DNA of 8,390 nt from positions 1-8,390 of the forward strand of contig JAFYBU010000034.1 of assembly GCA_017540065.1 (NCBI GenBank), in the 5' to 3' direction. Of the stretch, positions 1 to 6,440 are shown in pieces (the stretch's first letter is position 1; every line of letters starts with the position of its first letter). Under the pieces are notes generated by a model. That model searched no databases. It was not told the origin of the DNA and was given only the letters and a program-made list of their open reading frames with translations. The translations under genes and the position numbers were made by a program. Source of the DNA: Alphaproteobacteria bacterium (GTDB taxonomy: Bacteria > Pseudomonadota > Alphaproteobacteria > CAAHEQ01 > UBA3637).

Positions 1-174
1 ATAAATACCTATACCCGTTATCAACCATGCCAAAATAACCGCACCGACAGCAGCACCTTGTGCCATGTTTTGAGGAAGTGAAAAAATACCGCCCCCTATC
101 ATACTGCTCACAACAATACCGGCCAAACCGAAAACGTTCAATTTACCGGCTGTACTCATTGTATTTTTTGCCAT
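1..174 (-). CDS. aaxC: APC-family amino-acid antiporter, N-terminal fragment (probable arginine/agmatine antiporter)
   Basis: Only the first 58 codons are present; the gene runs off the left edge. The start ATG at 174 has AAGGAG at 183-188, 8 bases upstream. An in-frame ATG at codon 6 is an alternative start without as good a ribosome site. After a short polar N-terminus, residues 14-34 form the first membrane segment. It is interrupted by MIGGGIF (25-31), the glycine-rich break that APC (amino acid-polyamine-organocation) transporters use to bind the substrate backbone. It is followed by SLPQNMA (32-38), typical of the basic amino-acid antiporter branch (ArcD/AaxC-like). A second membrane segment begins near residue 43. 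The gene lies 45 bp downstream of an arginine decarboxylase on the same strand, so arginine/agmatine exchange is the likely job. Arginine/ornithine or another basic amino-acid exchange cannot be excluded from this fragment. The family is secure; the substrate is inferred from context. Confidence 0.75.
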   Translation of the reverse strand, partial: MAKNTMSTAGKLNVFGLAGIVVSSMIGGGIFSLPQNMAQGAAVGAVILAWLITGIGIY

Positions 175-182
175 TTATAAAA

Positions 183-188
183 CTCCTT
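183..188 (-). promoter_or_regulatory. Ribosome binding site of the antiporter gene
   Basis: AAGGAG on the minus strand, 8 bases before the ATG at 174. It supports that start over the in-frame ATG five codons later. It immediately follows the U-tract of the hairpin at 191-213, and the run of U can weakly pair with the A-rich start of this site, so hairpin formation and translation initiation may be linked. Confidence 0.7.
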
Positions 189-190
189 TT

Positions 191-213
191 AAAAAGGGCA
201 ACCGAAGTTGCCC
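191..213 (-). terminator. UUCG-capped hairpin with U-tract between aaxB and aaxC
   Basis: On the minus strand a perfect 7-bp stem (GGGCAAC/GTTGCCC, 207-213 pairing with 196-202) closes a TTCG tetraloop and is followed directly by TTTTT (195-191). This is the form of an intrinsic terminator with an extra-stable UUCG loop. It begins 6 bp after the aaxB stop and ends just before the aaxC Shine-Dalgarno (188-183). It could end most transcripts after aaxB, give partial read-through that sets decarboxylase above antiporter, or protect the aaxB mRNA 3' end. The U-tract is short (5 U, then A-rich), so partial termination is more likely than complete. Confidence 0.75.
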
Positions 214-219
214 GAATCC

Positions 220-822
220 TTATTTTTTCTTTTTGGTATTCAAATCCACCAAGGGCGCATATTCAAAATTCAAAAAGCCCAAGGCAGTTAAACAATAACC
301 GAAATTTTGCGTGACATTTACAAAATTATGGAAAAATTGAAACTCACTGTGTTGTTGGCAACCGCGAATTTGTAATTCATGATTCAAAGACTTGGTCAGC
401 CACATTTCACAATGCGCTTTGGCAATATCATCATCTATAAAGGTATCAAAGTATTCCACATATTCGGCTGCCCAACCGCCCAAGAACTTACCGCGTTTAT
501 CCTTACCCCAAACGATACCGACACCGGTGGCAATAGCTTTGTGTTCTTCGGCACGGGCACCATTACCAGCCATAATCACTTCCAACACAGCCCCGTGTTT
601 GAAATATTTTTCCACCTGTTCCACAGGAACAATGTTTCCATAAAGTTCCGGCGGCAAGACAGATGTATAGGGTATTACATTAAAATCTTGGATTTTAGCC
701 TGCATTAACGCAGAATCGTAACAAAATGTTTCAAAAGGTTGTGGAGGAATTCCGTCTTCCGCCAACCCTGCCCCACCGGTATGAAAAGCCAGTGTGGGAT
801 AACGTGTACCTAATTGTGTCAT
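220..822 (-). CDS. aaxB: Pyruvoyl-dependent arginine decarboxylase, Chlamydia AaxB type
   Basis: A complete 200-residue protein that converts arginine to agmatine plus CO2, using a pyruvoyl group made by self-cleavage instead of pyridoxal phosphate. Recognisable family blocks are GTRYPTLAFHTGG (5-17), PPQPFETFCYDSAL (26-39), PYTSVLP (51-57), FKHGAVLEVIMAG (74-86), GGWAAEYVEYF (115-125) and FGYCLTALGFLNFE (174-187). By family knowledge the chain is cut between Thr53 and Ser54, and Ser54 becomes the pyruvoyl group of the larger subunit. Glu120 is the likely equivalent of the catalytic glutamate of the archaeal enzyme. Length matches chlamydial AaxB (about 195 residues) and is longer than archaeal forms (about 165). 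The start is fixed by AAGGAG 5 bases before the ATG. It ends in a lysine run (KKKK) encoded by an A-rich tract. All cleavage-site residues look intact, so an active enzyme is expected, acting in the cytoplasm. With the downstream antiporter it forms an arginine-in/agmatine-out module. Confidence 0.93.
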   Translation of the reverse strand: MTQLGTRYPTLAFHTGGAGLAEDGIPPQPFETFCYDSALMQAKIQDFNVIPYTSVLPPELYGNIVPVEQVEKYFKHGAVLEVIMAGNGARAEEHKAIATGVGIVWGKDKRGKFLGGWAAEYVEYFDTFIDDDIAKAHCEMWLTKSLNHELQIRGCQQHSEFQFFHNFVNVTQNFGYCLTALGFLNFEYAPLVDLNTKKKK

Positions 823-827
823 TTAAT

Positions 828-833
828 CTCCTT
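828..833 (-). promoter_or_regulatory. Ribosome binding site of aaxB
   Basis: AAGGAG on the minus strand with a 5-base spacer (ATTAA) to the ATG at 822. It fixes the start and gives an N-terminus (MTQLGTRYPT) that matches the chlamydial family start. No in-frame upstream start is needed. Confidence 0.75.
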
Positions 834-846
834 TTTCAAAAATTTT

Positions 847-864
847 CGGTTTCAAAGATAACCG
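847..864. other. Small inverted repeat in the aaxB leader
   Basis: CGGTT (847-851) and AACCG (860-864) form a 5-bp inverted repeat around an 8-base centre. It lies 25-42 bases upstream of the aaxB start, in its probable 5' untranslated region. It may be a weak RNA hairpin or half of an operator. A repeat this short can arise by chance in an AT-rich spacer. Confidence 0.25.
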
Positions 865-879
865 TAAATGATATGGGCG

Positions 880-908
880 TTATTAGCTGTCTGCGTCAAC
901 CTAACCAA
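880..908 (-). promoter_or_regulatory. Candidate promoter for the aaxB-aaxC module
   Basis: On the minus strand TTGGTT (908-903) is followed after 17 bases by TAATAA (885-880), a plausible though imperfect sigma-70 pair giving a leader of roughly 50 nt. A better -35-like hexamer, TTGACG (899-894), lies inside the spacer but has only a poor -10 (CATATC) at 18 bases. The two alternatives cannot be separated by eye. Confidence 0.3.
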
Positions 909-929
909 AAGTGGGTAAAAAGAAAAAAC

Positions 930-958
930 TTGAAATCTGTGAATAATATTGCTAAACT
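930..958 (+). promoter_or_regulatory. Candidate promoter for bamD-recN
   Basis: TTGAAA (930-935), a 17-base spacer and TAAACT (953-958). The -10 is preceded by TG plus one base (950-952), an extended -10 arrangement. Transcription would start near 965 and give a leader of about 35 nt to the bamD ATG. This is the best sigma-70-like site upstream of bamD. The 823-1000 spacer otherwise shows no gene. Confidence 0.45.
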
Positions 959-1000
959 TCTTCTTAACCAAATAAATCGTAAAATGAAGGGAAACGTGTA

Positions 1001-1723
1001 ATGAAAAAAGTATTACTTGCTTGTTTATTGCTTTTAACGGCGTGTGCTTCCACTGAAGTTGTTGAAACTGAATCAACACCGGAAGAGATATACCTGAAAG
1101 CTTATAAGGCTTTTCAAGAAACGGACTATGAAAAAGCCGCAGAAGAATTTGATAAAATCGAACAACAATATCCTTATTCCGAATGGGCTGAACGCGCCCA
1201 AATTATGATGGCTTATTCCCAATACAAGCGTAACGAATACACAGACGCAATTATGACTTTAGACAGATTTTTACAATTACATCCGGGAAACAGAAATGCG
1301 TCTTATGCTTTGTATCTGAAAGCCCTTTGTTATTTTGAACAAATGTCAGACCCTTTGCGTGAACAGGAAATGAGCCAAAAGGCAGACGATACTTTCCGTG
1401 AATTATTGGCGCGTTTTCCCAATTCCGTTTATGTTGAAGATGCCAAAGCAAAGTTAGAAATAATCCAAAATACTCTGGCGGGAAAAGAGTTGGCAGTCGG
1501 ACGTTATTACCAACAACATGAAGATTACATTGCAGCCATGAATCGGTTTCAGGCTGTTTTGAAGGAATACCCGAAATCTAATCAGGTAGAAGAAGCTTTA
1601 TACCGTTTGGCAGCTTGCTATCAGGCGTTGGGATTAACTCATCAAGCCGGCGAAGTATTCCAAGAATTAAAAAGTAAATATCCGAAATCCGAATGGATAA
1701 AATACGCTGATAAGTTGTTTTAA
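1001..1723 (+). CDS. bamD: Outer membrane protein assembly factor BamD (ComL/YfiO lipoprotein)
   Basis: A 240-residue lipoprotein of the BAM complex, which folds beta-barrel proteins into the outer membrane; BamD anchors to the inner leaflet and binds BamA. The N-terminus is a lipoprotein signal: MKK, a leucine-rich core and the lipobox LTAC, with lipidation expected on Cys15. The rest is made of tetratricopeptide-like helical pairs. Family phrases are PEEIYLKAYKAF (27-38), YEKAAEEFDKIEQQYPYSEWAERAQIMMAYSQYKRNEY, DRFLQLHPG and the late repeat FQELKSKYPKSEW. Length is close to E. coli BamD (245). The ATG is preceded by GAAGGGAAA, 6-14 bases upstream. recN follows after 9 bp, the usual alphaproteobacterial arrangement. 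The usual upstream neighbour lpxC is absent; the divergent aaxB gene occupies that place. Confidence 0.93.
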   Translation: MKKVLLACLLLLTACASTEVVETESTPEEIYLKAYKAFQETDYEKAAEEFDKIEQQYPYSEWAERAQIMMAYSQYKRNEYTDAIMTLDRFLQLHPGNRNASYALYLKALCYFEQMSDPLREQEMSQKADDTFRELLARFPNSVYVEDAKAKLEIIQNTLAGKELAVGRYYQQHEDYIAAMNRFQAVLKEYPKSNQVEEALYRLAACYQALGLTHQAGEVFQELKSKYPKSEWIKYADKLF

Positions 1724-1732
1724 GGGAAAAAT

Positions 1733-3379
1733 ATGCTTACACATTTGACAATTCAGCATTTTGTTTTGATTGACAAACTGGATTTGTCTTTTGATAAGGG
1801 ATTGAGCGTTTTCACAGGAGAAACGGGTGCCGGAAAATCCATTTTATTGGATGCGCTTTCTTTGGTTTTAGGAGCACGCGGAGAAGTGCGTTTTGTGCGT
1901 AAAGGTGAAAAACAAGCCATCGTTTCTGCCACCTTTCATTTGAGCAAAACTCACCCCGTCCACGAGATGTTAGCCGAACAAGGATTGGAATCAGATGAGG
2001 ATTTAATTTTAAGACGCACACTATCCGCAGACGGAAAAAGTAAAGCTTTTGTCAATGATCAACCTGTCGGTTTGGCTTTATTAAAAAGTGTGGGCGAATT
2101 GTTGGTAGAAATTCACGGACAATTTGCAACGCACGGATTGTTGAATCCCGCTACGCATCGGTTAACTTTGGATAATTACGGTAATTTGGGAAAAGAAACA
2201 AAAAGTGTTCAAAATGCGTGGAATGTCTGGCAAAAAAGGAAAAAAGAACGCCTTGAGTTAGAAGAAAATTTAACGCGTCAGGCAGGAGATGAAAGCTATT
2301 TACAAGAATGTGTGGATGAATTGAATAAATTACACCCGAAAGTTGGAGAAGAAGAATTTTTAACAAAACGCAGAACAACGTTGATGAATGCCGAAAAATT
2401 GGGTGAAAATTTGAAAAACATCCAAAGTTTAACAGATGAAGAAGAACGCGGAATAATCGCTTTAACAGGGCGTTTGCGTTTTTATTTAGAACAAGCTGAA
2501 CGTTTAGACGAATCCGAAATGACACCTTTGTTGGAACAGGCAGATTTGGCCGAAAATGCTTTACAGGAAATTTCCGGGAAAGTAGAACGATTATTGGCGG
2601 ATATGGGAGACGAAAACGAACTGAATCAAATTGATGATCGGTTATTTGCTTTGCGTGATGTGGCACGAAAACATCATGTAAATTTAGATGAATTACCAGA
2701 TTTAGAACAAAAATTACAAAAGCAATTAAATCAAATTGTCCATGCGGAAGATGAAAAAGCTCAACTGATGCGGGCAGAAGAGGAAGCTCGACTTACTTAT
2801 TTTGAAGAAGCCAAAAAATTGACTCTTGCCCGCCAAAAAGCTGCTCAAAAATTGGAAAAAGGTGTCTTGGCCGAATTACCTGATTTGAAATTGGAAAAAG
2901 CACGTTTTGCAACAAATATAGCAGAGGCAGAACCTTCCGAAAACGGTTTGGATCAAGTTACCTTTATGATCGCAACCAACAAAGGAACAGATTTGATGCC
3001 ACTTCATAAATGTGCTTCTGGCGGGGAATTGGCACGCATTATGTTGGCATTAAAAGTCAATTTGAATGAAGGGGGACAAACTCTGGTCTTTGATGAAATT
3101 GATAGTGGCATTTCCGGCGCAACTGCCAGTGCTGTCGGGGAACGGTTGGCACGTTTGGGCGAAAATCATCAAACATTGGTTATTACACATTCTCCACAAG
3201 TTGCGGGATGCGGAAAACATCATTATCGCGTATCAAAAGAAGATGGGGAAAAGGCAACCGTAACATCTGTTCAAAAATTAACATCAACAGAACGTGTGGA
3301 AGAAATTGCAAGACTTTTATCCGGCGCCCATATCACAGAGGCGGCCCGAGCGGGTGCAAAAGAATTATTAAAAAATTAA
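1733..3379 (+). CDS. recN: DNA repair protein RecN
   Basis: A 548-residue SMC-like ATPase that acts early in recombinational repair of double-strand breaks; E. coli RecN has 553 residues, so this is full length. The N-terminal head has the Walker A motif GETGAGKS (29-36) and the following LDALSLVLGARG. Residues about 150-370 are charged, Glu/Lys/Leu-rich and probably coiled coil. The C-terminal half of the head carries the ABC signature CASGGELARI (427-436), Walker B LVFDE (451-455) followed by IDSGISG, and the switch region THSPQVA (485-491). All key ATPase motifs are intact. The start is 9 bp after the bamD stop, with AAGGG upstream of the ATG, so the two genes are probably co-transcribed. 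No LexA-type box is obvious in the short gap; RecN would follow the bamD promoter. The gene converges on the AsmA-like gene with 4 bp between stops. Confidence 0.96.
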   Translation: MLTHLTIQHFVLIDKLDLSFDKGLSVFTGETGAGKSILLDALSLVLGARGEVRFVRKGEKQAIVSATFHLSKTHPVHEMLAEQGLESDEDLILRRTLSADGKSKAFVNDQPVGLALLKSVGELLVEIHGQFATHGLLNPATHRLTLDNYGNLGKETKSVQNAWNVWQKRKKERLELEENLTRQAGDESYLQECVDELNKLHPKVGEEEFLTKRRTTLMNAEKLGENLKNIQSLTDEEERGIIALTGRLRFYLEQAERLDESEMTPLLEQADLAENALQEISGKVERLLADMGDENELNQIDDRLFALRDVARKHHVNLDELPDLEQKLQKQLNQIVHAEDEKAQLMRAEEEARLTYFEEAKKLTLARQKAAQKLEKGVLAELPDLKLEKARFATNIAEAEPSENGLDQVTFMIATNKGTDLMPLHKCASGGELARIMLALKVNLNEGGQTLVFDEIDSGISGATASAVGERLARLGENHQTLVITHSPQVAGCGKHHYRVSKEDGEKATVTSVQKLTSTERVEEIARLLSGAHITEAARAGAKELLKN

Positions 3380-3383
3380 GTTT

Positions 3384-6300
3384 TCAAAACAATCGACCAA
3401 GAGCACCAGGTGCAACGGTTCCTAAAGCATTCCATTCTATTTCGGGATTGGATAAAGGACCAACAACCGTAAAGGGAACATTGATCAATCCGCCCCCTTC
3501 ACTGTCACGGAAAAGCCAACCGACAACAGGAATCTTTCCGGGCAAACTGTTTACCGCATAAGCGGGAACAACGGAACCGGATAAATCAATAGAAGCTGCT
3601 GTTATTTTTCCCCTAAAGGTTATTCCCAAATTCGTCCCAACCGCATGAGCATCTTCAAAGTTTAATTGGAAATCCGGTGTTAAGACAAAAGGAATTTCAA
3701 TTTCATCAAATTCCATATCTTTTCCACGAAAAGCATCCACTATTCCCAAAATTGTTAATGCCTGCATTAAAAATCCCGTTTCTTTTAATTCCGTTCTGTC
3801 TACACGGATCTTACCTTCAATAAATCCTTTTTTATCTTGGTCCGCTGACAAAGAAAGTTGCCCGCCTGTGAAACGTTCGGAAAGGTTTAATCGTTCAAGC
3901 AAATCACCCACGTCAGAAAAACTTCCATGAAATTGAGATTTATGAGGGTTATAAACAATAACGAAGGGTTCTGAAGCTTCTGCTTGGGCGTGAAAACTTT
4001 GCCACAAAGCCCCTTGACGTTTTCCCGTAACAGATACTTTTTTGAAGGGTTTCCCTTGTTTTAAGGAAAATTTATCCAAAACAATATCTAAGGTAATATT
4101 TTTAGAATTTCCCGCAGAGTCAGATTGTTCATTAGAAGAAGAAAGTACCTTTCCCAAATCATAAGCTTGCCAATTTTTACCATTTAGCATCAAAGAAAAA
4201 TCATCTTTTGTGGTTTTCAATTCACCGCTGAATAAATTAGCACCAGCCAACACATGAGTTAAAAGAACATGAACTTGCTTTGATGACCAATCAGCCTGTC
4301 CGGTTATTTTCAAATCATCTTGATTTTCCAACAAATTCCCAAATATATCCCATTCCAATTTTCCTTTTTTATCATTCACACTGTCAAAGGAAAAGAGTAA
4401 TGTCATAGGATTCCCCTTTTTCTTTTGAACAGCAAGAGGAGCCAAATCAATCCAAGCTTTTTCTGCATTCAAAACAAGTGTTCCCGAATAAAGACCATCT
4501 GTCGTTTTTACCGCTTGAAAATCAGCATCAACCTGACCGTCGAATAAAGGAGCCAGCACCGGAGAAAAGCCCCCGATATCCATACTTTTTAAATTTCCGG
4601 AAACATTGTATTCGGAAGAAATCTTATCCGGAGTAAAATATTCATGCCATTCAAATTTCAAAGGAGAATTTTTCATGAAAATATCCCCTTTTATTTTCAG
4701 ACCTTCATTGGTCACATCCAATTTTAATGTCCCGTTTTTCAAACCGAATTGTTCCAAAGGTGCATTCACCTTTACATCAACAACATCCGAATGCACCTTT
4801 GCTTTAACTTGTTGAGTTGTTAAATTTTCATCCAACGGAAAATACAATTGAACGGAAGTCCGGCTCTGCCCGGATATCATAGAAGGTTTCAAATTAAACA
4901 TTTGCGGAAATTCCAAAGGTTTGGACGAAATCAATTCTAACGCTTGTTTTACGGGTCCGGAAACATCCAAATCAATTTTAAGCCAGGATTGGTCCTTATC
5001 AATATCGGTAAAAAGAAGCTCACCTTTTTCCAATGCCAAATCCCCTATGAATCCTTTCTCTAACAAAATATGAACTTTGTCAGGATAAAGAAGTACCTCT
5101 GCTGACACATCATTGACGGGTTTCATCGGGTTTAAGTAATCCACACGGACACCGGTTGCATGAATATCACCGAATAAATCAACAAGTTCGTCCCCGTTAA
5201 AATAAAGCGTGAAATCTGCTTGAGTTAATTTCCCTTCAGATAAATTCCGCCGAACCCAGGCATGAGCATCCGGACCTTGTTTAGAAGGCCATAAAGAAGA
5301 AACATGAGATGTGGGAACATCATACAAAGTTGCCTTTAAGGTTGTTTTAAGTTGCGTAATATCCCGTGAATTTAAAAAAGTATCTATTCCCGTAACATCC
5401 AAATAAAAATCCACCGGTTTTTCATCTTTTAATTGAACTTTTGAAGAAGCAATTTTCAATCTTTTTGCCCCTTGTCCCAAAGTCCCGTTAATATCAGCAG
5501 ATTGGACATAATAAAGATTATCCAAATCATCCATTAAATTTAACGTTCCGGATTTCAATGTTTTGGCATTGAATTGGACCTTTGAAATATAATCTGTCAT
5601 TTTTTTATGACTTTTTGCCATATCAAATTGCCCTTTAACAGACAGTTGTGTATCCAAATCGGCTTCCTGTAACACCGGAATAAAAGGAGACAATTTCTTT
5701 AGATTAATCTTATCCAATCCCGTTTCTAAAGATAAAAGACGAGTAAAACGATTCAATGTCGCTGTCGCCAAGAAACGAGAATTTACACCTTCACCCAACA
5801 AAGTTGCATTTAACCTGGCACGATTTGTAAAGCGGAAACGGCGTCCCAGTTCCAAGTTGGCATCCTGTATATCCCATTGCTGTTTGAAACGGTCATCTTT
5901 CAAACGAAAATGAGCATCCGTTATATTCAATTCACGAATAGCCAAAACCCGTTCCAACATTTTTTTGAACAAGGAAACATCAAAATTATGTGGCGAAGCC
6001 CCTTGTGATTTCACAATCACCGTTCCTTTTTCATCAATAACCATTTCCAAAAACGGACGTTCAACAATAATTGTACTGGGCATATAATTAAGAGTCAAAA
6101 TATGCCATAAATCATAAGAAAAATGAGCAGAAGGAGCCGAAAACAAAATAGTTTGATCGCCTCGCAAAACTTGCAAATCTTCAATATCTATTTGAATCAA
6201 TCCGTCTCTGGCCCAATCGGAAGTTAAAATAACCGATTTTGCCTGCATATGATAACCGTTAGAAGTGGGTAATAAAGTACGTTCGATTTCCGGAATATAT

Positions 6301-6440
6301 TCCATCGCATCTATGGGTTCTTTGTGTAAATAATATAGTAAAAGTCCCCCCAACACAAAAATAAGTGTAAGAAAAATTTCCACCATTTTCCAACAAAATG
6401 ACGTGATTTTTTTTGAAAAACGCCAAAATTGTTTAACCAT
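3384..6440 (-). CDS. YhdP/AsmA-like envelope protein (DUF3971 and AsmA-like C-terminal regions)
   Basis: A 1018-residue protein with a basic cytoplasmic N-terminus, one membrane anchor (about residues 20-38) and a very long periplasmic part of amphipathic beta strands. The middle (about 300-600) resembles DUF3971. The last 200 or so residues match the AsmA-like C-terminal region of YhdP/TamB relatives: VDAFRGKDMEFDEIEIPF, then GSVVPAYAVNSLPGKIPVVG, then a VVGPLSNPEIEWNALGTVAPG tail. By family knowledge these repeating beta-groove proteins span the periplasm and are thought to carry phospholipids to the outer membrane. E. coli YhdP is longer (1266); about 1000 residues is ordinary in alphaproteobacteria. 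The ATG follows the permease stop with no gap, and its GGGGAG ribosome site lies inside the end of that gene, suggesting translational coupling. The family is secure; the cargo is not shown by the sequence. Confidence 0.88.
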   Translation of the reverse strand: MVKQFWRFSKKITSFCWKMVEIFLTLIFVLGGLLLYYLHKEPIDAMEYIPEIERTLLPTSNGYHMQAKSVILTSDWARDGLIQIDIEDLQVLRGDQTILFSAPSAHFSYDLWHILTLNYMPSTIIVERPFLEMVIDEKGTVIVKSQGASPHNFDVSLFKKMLERVLAIRELNITDAHFRLKDDRFKQQWDIQDANLELGRRFRFTNRARLNATLLGEGVNSRFLATATLNRFTRLLSLETGLDKINLKKLSPFIPVLQEADLDTQLSVKGQFDMAKSHKKMTDYISKVQFNAKTLKSGTLNLMDDLDNLYYVQSADINGTLGQGAKRLKIASSKVQLKDEKPVDFYLDVTGIDTFLNSRDITQLKTTLKATLYDVPTSHVSSLWPSKQGPDAHAWVRRNLSEGKLTQADFTLYFNGDELVDLFGDIHATGVRVDYLNPMKPVNDVSAEVLLYPDKVHILLEKGFIGDLALEKGELLFTDIDKDQSWLKIDLDVSGPVKQALELISSKPLEFPQMFNLKPSMISGQSRTSVQLYFPLDENLTTQQVKAKVHSDVVDVKVNAPLEQFGLKNGTLKLDVTNEGLKIKGDIFMKNSPLKFEWHEYFTPDKISSEYNVSGNLKSMDIGGFSPVLAPLFDGQVDADFQAVKTTDGLYSGTLVLNAEKAWIDLAPLAVQKKKGNPMTLLFSFDSVNDKKGKLEWDIFGNLLENQDDLKITGQADWSSKQVHVLLTHVLAGANLFSGELKTTKDDFSLMLNGKNWQAYDLGKVLSSSNEQSDSAGNSKNITLDIVLDKFSLKQGKPFKKVSVTGKRQGALWQSFHAQAEASEPFVIVYNPHKSQFHGSFSDVGDLLERLNLSERFTGGQLSLSADQDKKGFIEGKIRVDRTELKETGFLMQALTILGIVDAFRGKDMEFDEIEIPFVLTPDFQLNFEDAHAVGTNLGITFRGKITAASIDLSGSVVPAYAVNSLPGKIPVVGWLFRDSEGGGLINVPFTVVGPLSNPEIEWNALGTVAPGALGRLF

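Noticed and set aside
60..314. Plus-strand frame over the aaxC start and aaxB end
   Set aside because: Antisense to two recognised genes and across the hairpin; its composition is not protein-like.
379..708. Open frame on the plus strand antisense to aaxB (and a second at 392-643)
   Set aside because: Fully inside the well-conserved aaxB gene, with no ribosome site and no recognisable protein.
823..1000. Possible riboswitch or small RNA in the divergent spacer
   Set aside because: Too short and AT-rich, with only one 5-bp inverted repeat; no known riboswitch core was recognised.
726..1001. Plus-strand frame of 91 codons whose stop overlaps the bamD start (TAATG)
   Set aside because: The first third is antisense to aaxB, the rest is low-complexity spacer containing the bamD promoter candidate, and there is no ribosome site. 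The stop-start overlap looks coincidental.
2151..2666. 171-codon minus-strand frame within recN
   Set aside because: Shadow of the recN coiled-coil region, which has few stops in the opposite frame because of its Glu/Lys-rich codons; no family resemblance.
3340..3400. Possible bidirectional terminator at the convergent junction
   Set aside because: CCCG-AG-CGGG has too small a loop, and GTTTTCAAAAC is a weak AT palindrome; neither has stem plus U-tract.
3208..3561. Plus-strand frame spanning the recN/AsmA-like junction
   Set aside because: Out of frame with recN and antisense to the conserved C-terminus of the AsmA-like protein; no start signal.
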